A stretch of DNA of 64,000 nucleotides from Burkholderia seminalis DSM 23518 (GTDB lineage Bacteria; Pseudomonadota; Gammaproteobacteria; Burkholderiales; Burkholderiaceae), in assembly GCF_902832885.1 (NCBI RefSeq), contig NZ_CADFDK010000010.1:1-64000 (forward strand), given 5' to 3'. Positions 40,474 through 47,660 of this stretch are shown piece after piece. Position 1 is the first letter of the stretch. Every line of letters starts with the position of its first letter. The notes under the pieces were generated by a model. It was given only the letters and a program-made list of their open reading frames with translations, did no database searches and was not told where the DNA came from. Position numbers and translations under genes: made by a program.

Positions 40474-40822
40474 GGGTTTCGAGCAGCGCGATAAATGCTG
40501 TCGATGGCAATCCAACCTTGTCTGCTTTGGCGAGTGCGTCGACCAGCGTCTGAGCGTGCGCGCCGAGCATCTCCTGTCTTTGTGGGGCGGGCGCATTGGC
40601 TCGGCGCACCATCTGACCTTCGCCAGTGGCGAGCCACCACGGGTCAACGTTCAGGAATTCGGCCGCGAGCAGCAAGTTCGCGCCCTCCATCTTTTTGGTT
40701 TTCCCGCTTAACCAATCGCTGACCGAGGGCGCTCGCACTCGGCACGCTCGCGCCAGATCTGCTGCCTTTTTCTCAGGCGGCAACTTCATTGCCTGTTCCA
40801 GGCGTTCGGCTAGTGTCGTCAT
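40394..40822 (-). CDS. XRE-family phage repressor without peptidase domain
   Basis: The protein has 142 residues. The helix-turn-helix is at about 18-60 (EKKAADLARACRVRAPSVSDWLSGKTKKMEGANLLLAAEFLNVDPWWLATG), a CI-type N-terminal domain. The C-terminal 80 residues show no S24 peptidase signature, so it should not cut itself with RecA. It faces the Cro-like gene across three copies of its presumed operator. The first operator overlaps its own start codon. Confidence 0.8.
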   Translation of the reverse strand: MTTLAERLEQAMKLPPEKKAADLARACRVRAPSVSDWLSGKTKKMEGANLLLAAEFLNVDPWWLATGEGQMVRRANAPAPQRQEMLGAHAQTLVDALAKADKVGLPSTAFIALLETLKVFEDLRGQQSDDLLDLNAPDPEEG

Positions 40823-40886
40823 TAGGAAAGCCTAACTGAATGGGCGTAAGGAATGCCTTGCTTTTAGTGTAAGGAACGCCTAACAT
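40822..40886 (+). promoter_or_regulatory. repressor-cro control region: three operators and the rightward promoter
   Basis: Operators S3 TTAGGAAAGCCTAAC (40822-40836), S4 TAAGGAATGCCTTGC (40847-40861) and S5 TAAGGAACGCCTAAC (40870-40884), spaced 25 and 23 bp. Rightward promoter TTGCTT (40858-40863), 17 bp, TAACAT (40881-40886). The ATG of the Cro-like gene begins seven bases after the -10 box, so its mRNA may be leaderless. Confidence 0.8.
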
Positions 40887-40892
40887 GGCGGC

Positions 40893-41120
40893 ATGAATAC
40901 GCTCCTGAATCGAGACCCGTACGCGTGCGCCGTGATCGATGCATTCGGTGGAACGGCCGCGACTGCCCAACTGTGCGAAGTCCGGATGCCGTCCGTATCC
41001 GAATGGCGTCGGAACGGCATTCCGCGAGCGCGTCTGTTGTTCTTGAAGCTCGCGCGTCCTGACCTGTTTGCCTCTCTAGACGCACACGACGATTCGTTGT
41101 CACCGCCCATCGACGCGTGA
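40893..41120 (+). CDS. cro: Cro/YdaS-like DNA-binding protein
   Basis: The protein has 75 residues. DAFGGTAATAQLCEVRMPSVSEWRRNGIPRARLLFLKLARPDLF is a helix-turn-helix of the Cro/YdaS type. It is the first gene to the right of the repressor operators. No ribosome-binding site can be used if transcription starts at the predicted position, as for leaderless mRNAs. Confidence 0.75.
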   Translation: MNTLLNRDPYACAVIDAFGGTAATAQLCEVRMPSVSEWRRNGIPRARLLFLKLARPDLFASLDAHDDSLSPPIDA

Positions 41121-41180
41121 CAGGCGTAGTTACGCACCTCATGAGCTGGATCTTAGTTGCGACCCCGTGCGCGCGACAGG

Positions 41181-41753
41181 ATGAAAGCCACTCTCTACCA
41201 ATCTCCCGCTATGACCTGCCGATACGACAGTACCGAATGGCTGGACGTGCTTTATACGTCCGTTCGCAACACGCCCGGCGGTGTCGCCGACGCGGCGAAC
41301 CACCTCACGATCAGGCGCGGTAAGAACATCACGCCGGAATCCCTTCGCCTTCGCTTGCGTGGTGTTGGCGACAGTCGCTTGTCGATGGAAATGTTCGAGC
41401 TGCTGATCGAGTGGATGCAGGAAAAGGCAGAGGGCGAGGCGTACGCGCTCGACGCGCTGCATGCATTGAACGCACGCTTCGGGCTGGTTGCCGAACACGT
41501 CGACGACCATGCCGCTGACGACGTCAGCGAACCCGGCACGCTGCGCCTTGTTTCGACGGCGCTGCACCTGCAGGCGCATGTTGGCCTCGTCGCCGACGAC
41601 GTGACGCGTGCGCTGGCTGATCAGCGGATCGACGACCAACACGCCGAGAAGATCATCGCGACCGGCCGCAAGGGCCAGCGTCTGTTCCAGCGTTTGATTC
41701 ACGCTGCTCGCAACCTCGCCGCGCGTCGACGTCGTCGTCATGGAGCGGTTTAA
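41181..41753 (+). CDS. phage CII-type regulator
   Basis: The protein has 190 residues. It contains PGGVADAANHLTIRRGKNITPESLRLRLRGVGDSRLSMEMFELLIEWMQEK, the pattern of the P2/186-type regulatory CII family, and sits in the same place (after the Cro-like gene, before replication). The ATG at 41181 is used (an alternative lies at 41211). It may activate repressor synthesis or set lysogeny. Confidence 0.6.
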   Translation: MKATLYQSPAMTCRYDSTEWLDVLYTSVRNTPGGVADAANHLTIRRGKNITPESLRLRLRGVGDSRLSMEMFELLIEWMQEKAEGEAYALDALHALNARFGLVAEHVDDHAADDVSEPGTLRLVSTALHLQAHVGLVADDVTRALADQRIDDQHAEKIIATGRKGQRLFQRLIHAARNLAARRRRRHGAV

Positions 41754-42123
41754 GCCCGGTATGGGGTGCTGTCGTCCCGACCGTGAGCATATCGGCCTTT
41801 GCTGCTCGCCCGAGCAGCAATTGGCATGCGCTGTCACGACACTCGCATCCCGATTCGAGTATGCCCCCGCCGAAGCGGGGCGCTTGCTGTCCGAATTGCT
41901 CGCCACGTTCCCCGATCGCCTTGCTCCGATTCTTGCGGAAGCGAACGCAACGGGGCGCGTGCGCTTGTTCATCGAGCGAGCTGCGCGCGCATGCGCCACG
42001 CTCGCGACCAAGGCGGAACGTCACGCGTTCCGCGACCAGCTTACCGATCGTTTCTGCGCGCTGGACCTTGCCGCGTTCGACGATCTCATGTCGGCGGAAT
42101 GGCGTCGACTGCGCGGCAAATAA
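41740..42123 (+). CDS. hypothetical Cys-containing phage protein (127 aa)
   Basis: The N-terminus has a Cys/His cluster (GMGCCRPDREHIGLCC), possibly metal-binding. The rest is helical (FEYAPAEAGRLLSELLATFPDRLAPILAEANATGRVRLFIERAARACATLA). It overlaps the CII-like gene by 14 bp. Function unknown. Confidence 0.6.
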   Translation: MERFKPGMGCCRPDREHIGLCCSPEQQLACAVTTLASRFEYAPAEAGRLLSELLATFPDRLAPILAEANATGRVRLFIERAARACATLATKAERHAFRDQLTDRFCALDLAAFDDLMSAEWRRLRGK

Positions 42124-42135
42124 CCGGAGACCCAT

Positions 42136-42309
42136 GTGAACGTGAACGGAATCAGTAGCGCGTTGCGACGCGGTGCATCGCAGTACAGCCGCTCGCCGAG
42201 CGGACGACAGTGCTACGCGGCAGGGCGAGCCGCATGGCGAAGCTTATCTCACAAGGTCGAGCGCGACCGTCGTCTCGTCGAGCTGGAGGCGGCTCGTCGT
42301 GCGAGCTAA
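42136..42309 (+). CDS. small basic phage protein (57 aa)
   Basis: It starts at GTG 42136 with GGAG seven bases ahead and reads MNVNGISSALRRGASQYSRS and on to ELEAARRAS. It fills the gap between two genes with no other candidate, and is Arg/Ser-rich. Small arginine-rich proteins at this position occur in related phages. Function unknown. Confidence 0.55.
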   Translation: MNVNGISSALRRGASQYSRSPSGRQCYAAGRAAWRSLSHKVERDRRLVELEAARRAS

Positions 42310-42383
42310 CAGCGCATAGCGCAACCAATTGTGATCTGGCCGCGACATGCGGCCAAAGTAACTTTGATCGAGGGAATTCTTGT

Positions 42384-44891
42384 ATGGCGACACTGGACCA
42401 GATTATTCAGCAATTGCGTGCTGCGGGGCATCCCGACCTGCCCGCCGGCCATCCGATCGCGGACGGCAAACATCATCGGTATGGGCCGCGCAAGAAATAC
42501 TGGTATCAGCTTCGCGAGGTCATCAGCAAGGGCGCGGTAATCGGCTATGGCGGCACGTTCGGACATTTCTCGGGCGACGATCCCGGCACGGAGCGCTTCG
42601 AATGGAGCGGCGCACCGATGAGCGAGGAAGTGCTCGCGGAGACGCGTCGCCGGCAGGAAGCGGCCGACCGTGAGCAGGCCGAGCGCGATGCGCGTCAGGC
42701 AAAGCTCGCCGCGAACCGCGCGCGCGATCAGTGGAACCGTGCAGCAGAGCATGGCGAGTCTGCCTATCTCGAACGCAAGCGCATCACGGCCGAAGGCGTG
42801 CGTTTCGACGCGGACGGCACGATCTTCGTGCCGATGTATCAGTACGGCGACGACGCTCGGCTCGTCGGTCTGCAGAAGATCACGCCGGACGGCGCGAAGC
42901 GCTTCAACAAAGGCATGGAGAAGAAGGGCGCGACGTATCTGCTCGGCGAGGTCGGCGCAGACGATCAGATCGTGCTGGTCGCCGAAGGCTACGCGACCGC
43001 GCGATCGATCCGCATGGCGATCGACGAGGCGTTCGCAGTCGATGTCTGCTTCGACGCTGGCGGCATCCTCCCGGCCGTGCGCTACCTGCGTGCGACGTAT
43101 CCGGATGTGCATGTGCTGGTCTGCGCCGACGACGACTGGAAGATCGTGCAGCGCATGCGCGACTGGCTCGCCGACGAGTTCGCCTTCAGTGGTGAGCTGG
43201 TATTCGGTGCTGATCCGGTACGGATCGAGGCGAAGAACACGTGGTACATGGTCGCCGCGTCACGCCGTCGTGACGACAATGGCGTGCCGTATGTTGAGGT
43301 GAGCTACGGAAACGATGTGATGCCGTTGCGACGTAAGCGCTTCGATAACACGGGCCTGAAGCGCGCGTACGAGGCGGCAGCCACGGTCGCCGACGTAAGC
43401 GTCGTCTATCCGGCATTCGCCAATCGCGGCGAGCGCAAGCTGACCGATTTCAACGACCTGCACGTCGAAGAGGGCATCGACCCCGTCCAGGCGCAGGTGC
43501 AGGCGGCAATCCTGCGCGTCATCGCGCCAGCGAACGAAGAGATCCGGCCGGCGACGGTTACAGTGGCGACCGCGGACGCTACGGCGACGAAACCTGTCGC
43601 GACGTCCGCTGCCGCGAAACAGCCGGAATGGGATGGCCGCGAGGCAGAGAACGGCGCACACACCTGGGAGCAGGATCTCGCGCGGTCGGACAAGGGCACG
43701 CTGCTGCCGACGCTCGGCAACGTGCACATGATCCTGTCCAATCACAAGGCGTGGCAGGGCGTCATCGAGCAGGACGACTTCGGTGGCCGCGTGATGAAGC
43801 GCAAAGCGCCGCCGTTCCCGCAAGGCGTGAAGGGCGAGTGGACCGACATGGACGATCAGCGCTGCGCGCTCTGGTTGTCGCAGCGCTACGGTCTCTCGGT
43901 GCGCACCGATATCGTGATGAACGCGGTTCTGTTGGTGGCGGATGCGACGCACTTTCATGAAGTGCGCGAATACCTCGAAGGGCTGGAATGGGACGGCGTG
44001 CCGCGTGTGCGCACGATGCCGTCGACATACCTGCGTGTCGCCGACAGCGAGTATGTGCAGCTCGCGTTCATGAAGTGGATGATCGCGGCCGTCGCGCGCG
44101 TGATGGAGCCCGGCTGCAAAGTCGACAACGTCCTGATCCTCGAAGGCAAGCAGGGGCATCGCAAATCGACGGCGCTGAAGGTGCTGGCCGGCGCACCGTG
44201 GTTCACCGATACGCCGATCCAGATCGGCAACAAAGACACGTACGCGGTGCTGGCCGGGAAGTGGGTGATCGAGCTGGCCGAGCTGGATTCGCTGAACAAG
44301 GCCGACTCGTCGGCGGTGAAGAGCTTCTTCGCGACGGCCGTCGACCGGTTCCGCAACTTCTACGGCAAGCGGGCGACGGACGTCCCGCGTCAATGCGTGT
44401 TCGCTGGCTCGGTCAACTTCGACACGTACCTGAAAGACGAATCGGGCAACCGGCGTTACTGGCCGCTGCGTGTCGGCGGTCTGGTCGACATCGACGGCAT
44501 TCTCGCCGTTCGGGAACAACTATGGGCGGAAGCCGTACACCTGTATCGCTCGGGCGTCGTGTGGCACGTCGAAGAGCATGAGCGCCCGCTGTTCGAGATC
44601 GAGCAGGCGGAGCGCTACGAAGGCGACGTGTACGAGGACAAGATCGCCAAGGCCCTGGAATTCGTGTCGCGCACGACGATGGAAGAGATCCTCGCGGACA
44701 TTCTGAAGCTCGACACGTCTAAGTGGACGCTGGCCGAGCAGCGCCGCATCGGCAAGGCGTTGAAGTCGCTCGGGTGGGTGCGCAAGCGCGAGTCGACCGG
44801 ATCGCGCGGTTGGTACTACGTGAAGGAAGAGCAAGAGCCGGAAGCGGAGCGCGAACTGGTCGCGGCGGGTGATGACGACAGTCCGTTGTGA
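42384..44891 (+). CDS. TOPRIM primase-VapE-family helicase (replication protein)
   Basis: The protein has 835 residues. The N-terminal half holds a primase TOPRIM domain (VLVAEGYATARSI; later VLVCADDDW). After a low-complexity linker (about residues 390-420) the C-terminal half is a VapE/virulence-associated-E ATPase: LILEGKQGHRKSTALKVLAG is Walker A, VIELAELDSL Walker B, FAGSVNFDTYLKDESGNRRYWPLRV the sensor/arginine finger. Together these start and drive phage DNA replication. The start is set by GAGGGA eight bases before the ATG. An upstream extension in the same frame is not coding. Confidence 0.88.
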   Translation: MATLDQIIQQLRAAGHPDLPAGHPIADGKHHRYGPRKKYWYQLREVISKGAVIGYGGTFGHFSGDDPGTERFEWSGAPMSEEVLAETRRRQEAADREQAERDARQAKLAANRARDQWNRAAEHGESAYLERKRITAEGVRFDADGTIFVPMYQYGDDARLVGLQKITPDGAKRFNKGMEKKGATYLLGEVGADDQIVLVAEGYATARSIRMAIDEAFAVDVCFDAGGILPAVRYLRATYPDVHVLVCADDDWKIVQRMRDWLADEFAFSGELVFGADPVRIEAKNTWYMVAASRRRDDNGVPYVEVSYGNDVMPLRRKRFDNTGLKRAYEAAATVADVSVVYPAFANRGERKLTDFNDLHVEEGIDPVQAQVQAAILRVIAPANEEIRPATVTVATADATATKPVATSAAAKQPEWDGREAENGAHTWEQDLARSDKGTLLPTLGNVHMILSNHKAWQGVIEQDDFGGRVMKRKAPPFPQGVKGEWTDMDDQRCALWLSQRYGLSVRTDIVMNAVLLVADATHFHEVREYLEGLEWDGVPRVRTMPSTYLRVADSEYVQLAFMKWMIAAVARVMEPGCKVDNVLILEGKQGHRKSTALKVLAGAPWFTDTPIQIGNKDTYAVLAGKWVIELAELDSLNKADSSAVKSFFATAVDRFRNFYGKRATDVPRQCVFAGSVNFDTYLKDESGNRRYWPLRVGGLVDIDGILAVREQLWAEAVHLYRSGVVWHVEEHERPLFEIEQAERYEGDVYEDKIAKALEFVSRTTMEEILADILKLDTSKWTLAEQRRIGKALKSLGWVRKRESTGSRGWYYVKEEQEPEAERELVAAGDDDSPL

Positions 44892-44960
44892 TTGCGTGGC
44901 GCGCTGTGCCTGCACGGCAAGCGCGCCACTTGGCCCGTCTTGGCGCGCTGCGGACGTCCC

Positions 44961-45092
44961 ATGTCCCAATGTCCCAAGGCGCGGCCTCGGGCGCGTGTGC
45001 GGGGGCGCGACATGCGCGACGTGAGCGGCGCATGTCGCGCATGTCGCAGGCGCGCACCCCCACAAGCCTTTTCCCTTGGGACATTGAGACAT
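44961..45092. repeat. nested inverted repeats between primase and zinc-finger gene
   Basis: Outer arms 44961-44979 (ATGTCCCAATGTCCCAAGG) and 45074-45092 match at 18 of 19 positions in inverse orientation. Inner arms 45007-45020 (GCGACATGCGCGAC) and 45034-45047 (GTCGCGCATGTCGC) match perfectly. Each outer arm is itself built of two ATGTCCCA-type units. A replication origin or a regulatory structure is possible. Confidence 0.7.
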
Positions 45093-45113
45093 TAGGACGA
45101 GTAGGAGAGAGTC

Positions 45114-45887
45114 ATGATCGATTTGAAAGAGCGGGTGGGCGTTGCGATGAGCGTTCGTGGTCAGTTCACCGACCCGATTGCCGATCCTAAAGTTACTTTG
45201 GGCGCGCTCGCCTTTGCGAACGATCTCGGGAGCTTGCTGGCCCGAATCAAAGCCGGGCCGCTGCCGACGCCTGCGATGGTTCGACGTGCAACGTTGCTGT
45301 TGGCGCAGATGATCCGGACGTCGGGCCGATTCAAGCGTGCGCGGTTCACTGGCCTGTCGCGCGACGAGCGCCGCGACCAACGTGCGGGGCACGCTGTCGA
45401 GCGTTCGAAGGTCGACATCGTTGAGCGGTTCGCGCTGCGGTTGCTGGATGAGTGGGTGAACGATCAGTGTTTCGAGTGCGAAGGGCGTGGCGTCGTGCGT
45501 CGCGCGCGTGCCGTCACGACATCAACGCACGCGTGTGATGCATGCGGGGGCAGCGGGAAGGTGTGTGTATCGGAGGAGCGTATCCCGTTCTTCGAAGGGC
45601 GTAACGGGCCGCTGGTCTTTCGGGAATACGAACCTTGCGACGACTGTGGTGGGATGGGGCGGATCGCGGCGTCGCCCGCTCCGGATGCGAAGGGCCGGCA
45701 CATTTGCCCCGACTGTTCCGGTACCGGCAAGCGGCAGGTCGACGACGCTGGCCGGGCGCACGCGCTCGGCGTATCGCTCGACGAGTATCGGAAGAACTGG
45801 TCGTGGCGCTTTCACGACATGCTTGCACTGCTGGATACGGTCGATGGATCGGTGTACGACACATTGCGTCGACAATTGCGAGGATGA
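45114..45887 (+). CDS. DnaJ-type zinc-finger protein, possible late antiterminator
   Basis: The protein has 257 residues. Four CxxCxGxG motifs (CFECEGRG, CDACGGSG, CDDCGGMG, CPDCSGTG) in order form a DnaJ-like double zinc centre, but no J domain is present. The N-terminal 100 residues are helical and basic, and the C-terminus helical. Phage Q-type antiterminators of several families carry such zinc centres, and the gene stands between replication and late genes with an intrinsic terminator 200 bases downstream. GGAGAGAG precedes the ATG. Confidence 0.6.
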   Translation: MIDLKERVGVAMSVRGQFTDPIADPKVTLGALAFANDLGSLLARIKAGPLPTPAMVRRATLLLAQMIRTSGRFKRARFTGLSRDERRDQRAGHAVERSKVDIVERFALRLLDEWVNDQCFECEGRGVVRRARAVTTSTHACDACGGSGKVCVSEERIPFFEGRNGPLVFREYEPCDDCGGMGRIAASPAPDAKGRHICPDCSGTGKRQVDDAGRAHALGVSLDEYRKNWSWRFHDMLALLDTVDGSVYDTLRRQLRG

Positions 45888-46086
45888 AACGTATTCCATT
45901 TCAAGAGCGGATCGCGTAAACTTTGCACATCCTTTACCGCGTCACTGGATAAATGCGCGACCGCATACTCGTGTCGCAACCTTCGCCCGACAGGCATACT
46001 GAATCGCGGGAGCGCCGCGACCAACAACGATAACTGTCTGCCGGGATCTGTTGGGAGGGCGTTCGCCCTTACGAAATGAATATCGA

Positions 46087-46118
46087 AGCCCTGAGTGCGC
46101 AAGCCCTCAGGGCTTTTT
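46087..46118 (+). terminator. rho-independent terminator at tR'-like position
   Basis: AGCCCTGAG (46087-46095), loop, CTCAGGGCT (46106-46114), then TTTT. It lies 200 bases after the zinc-finger gene and before the late genes, where a Q-type antiterminator would act. Confidence 0.8.
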
Positions 46119-46134
46119 GCATTGGGGCGCTGAA

Positions 46135-46329
46135 ATGCGAATCGAGTCGACGAGCGCCGGGCCGAGTGAGGTCTGGTCGACGTGGGATGAAGATCGGAGC
46201 ATGGGGCGCGTGACTGCGCGGTGCTTCGTGTTTGACGATGCGATGGACCGAATCGTGTGGGCGATGGACCGGGCCCGCGATCGCGCGATCGCGGATGTCA
46301 CGGTGGGCGCCGACACGTCCAATAGTTAG
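46135..46329 (+). CDS. small hypothetical protein (64 aa)
   Basis: An acidic short frame starting MRIESTSAGPSEVWSTWDED. The translation signal is weak (GGGG 10 bases upstream). It is the only plausible gene between the terminator and the receiver gene. Function unknown. Confidence 0.4.
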   Translation: MRIESTSAGPSEVWSTWDEDRSMGRVTARCFVFDDAMDRIVWAMDRARDRAIADVTVGADTSNS

Positions 46330-46461
46330 GTCCTTCGTGGATTTCCGCAGACGTCTCTTGCGGCCCCGGAGGAATAGATCACCTATGTGCGACGTGCGGC
46401 ATAGAACCGAGTTGAATTGATGGTGTGGTCCGACCGATGCATCGTTCGCGTCAATAGGAAT

Positions 46462-46833
46462 CTATGTGCGGGGCACGGTGACAAGAGACTGCACGGTTTG
46501 CGCGATCATCGTCCAGGAAACAGGTTTCTGGAGGAATGCGTGCCATAGCCCTTCGTCCGTGGGAGCCTGATTTGCAGACATCAACACGATCGGAAGCCGG
46601 GAAAACGTAGGATGTGTGCGGAGTGCCCGACAAAGCGTTACCCCATCCATGCCGGGCATTGACCAGTCGGTTATCACAAGGTCCACTGCAATTTCCAATA
46701 TCTTGGCGAGGGCTTCCTGACCGTTCCGAGCCAAAATAACTCGGTAGCCAGCATGTTCAAGTAGCAGTGAAAACGCATGCAGGGTTGCTTCGTCGTCTTC
46801 GACGAGAAGGATCGTCGCCATATCCGCATCCAT
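46462..46833 (-). CDS. stand-alone CheY-like response-regulator receiver in the prophage
   Basis: The protein has 123 residues from the ATG at 46833 (an alternative lies at 46821). It is a single receiver domain with acidic pair Asp13/Asp14, phosphoacceptor Asp56 in VITDWSMPGMDG, Ser in VLMSANQ and Lys in FLQKPV, all placed for phosphorylation. No output domain or kinase is present. It is leftward, opposite to the late genes around it, so it is probably a separately expressed cargo gene that may tap a host two-component pathway. Confidence 0.8.
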   Translation of the reverse strand: MDADMATILLVEDDEATLHAFSLLLEHAGYRVILARNGQEALAKILEIAVDLVITDWSMPGMDGVTLCRALRTHPTFSRLPIVLMSANQAPTDEGLWHAFLQKPVSWTMIAQTVQSLVTVPRT

Positions 46834-47060
46834 GGTTGCGAGAGTGCAAACGCGGCCCCTAGGCCCGCAGCCAGCCTCCAGTTTGCCTCGTACATTGCGC
46901 GCGTACCAGTTCTGGTTTTTACGCGTTCGATTAGTAGTGTGCACAAATTACCGAGGCGCAATATTTGGGCCCGGTTGCGTATGAACGTAGGCATCTCTCC
47001 CGACGTTCCCTCGGAAGTCCGGGATGAGCCATTGATAGGCAAGCGGGGGACCCTGTAAGA

Positions 47061-47096
47061 GGCCCCGCATGCGGGGGCTCGCACCCGCGTTTTTTC
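47061..47096 (+). terminator. possible terminator upstream of the packaging genes
   Basis: GCCCCGC-at-GCGGGGGC hairpin (47062-47078), with a T6 run 12 bases further on. Imperfect spacing makes it a weak call. It precedes the small terminase gene. Confidence 0.4.
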
Positions 47097-47129
47097 TCTA
47101 CTGGCGACTTCTCATAGGGGGTCATATTC

Positions 47130-47660
47130 ATGCCAACTCAGCAGCAGATCGCTGACCATCTCGACCTTGACCAGTCGGCCGTTTCGCGGTTCGTCGACAA
47201 GGTCCAGCTCGATTACCGCGTGGCGTCGATCGACGAGATCCGCGTCGCGTACATCCGGCATTTGCGCGAGGTCGCGGCCGGCCGGTCTAGCGGTACGGGA
47301 ATCGATCTCGTCGCCGAACGGGCGAAGACCGAGATCGTCGATCGGGAGATCAAGCTCCTGACGCTGGCCGAGAAGAAGGGGCAGCTCGTCAATGCGGCGC
47401 AGCTCGAACAGGCGTACGGCCTGATGGTCGGCGCATTTCAAACGGAGCTGCTGTCGCTGTCCGACAAGCTGGTGCAGGAGCTGCGCACGCTATACGGCGT
47501 CGAGGTGGACGTCGAATGGTTGAACGAGCATATATATGGATGCCTTGAGCAGCTTTCTGAATACGACCCAGACAGTCCACGCGGTGATTCGCCGGATCGC
47601 GACGATGCTGCGTCCGCCGGAGCGGATTGGGACGACGGATTGGGCGCGCAAACATCGTAG
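47130..47660 (+). CDS. terminase small subunit (Nu1/DUF1441-like)
   Basis: The protein has 176 residues. The N-terminal helix-turn-helix (QQQIADHLDLDQSAVSRFVDKVQLDYRVASIDEIRVAYIRHLREVAAGR) resembles the DNA-recognition domain of lambda Nu1-type subunits. The middle is a long helix used for oligomerisation, and the tail is acidic. AGGGGGT precedes the ATG. It overlaps the large subunit by 125 bp. Recognises the phage cos or pac DNA. Confidence 0.8.
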   Translation: MPTQQQIADHLDLDQSAVSRFVDKVQLDYRVASIDEIRVAYIRHLREVAAGRSSGTGIDLVAERAKTEIVDREIKLLTLAEKKGQLVNAAQLEQAYGLMVGAFQTELLSLSDKLVQELRTLYGVEVDVEWLNEHIYGCLEQLSEYDPDSPRGDSPDRDDAASAGADWDDGLGAQTS

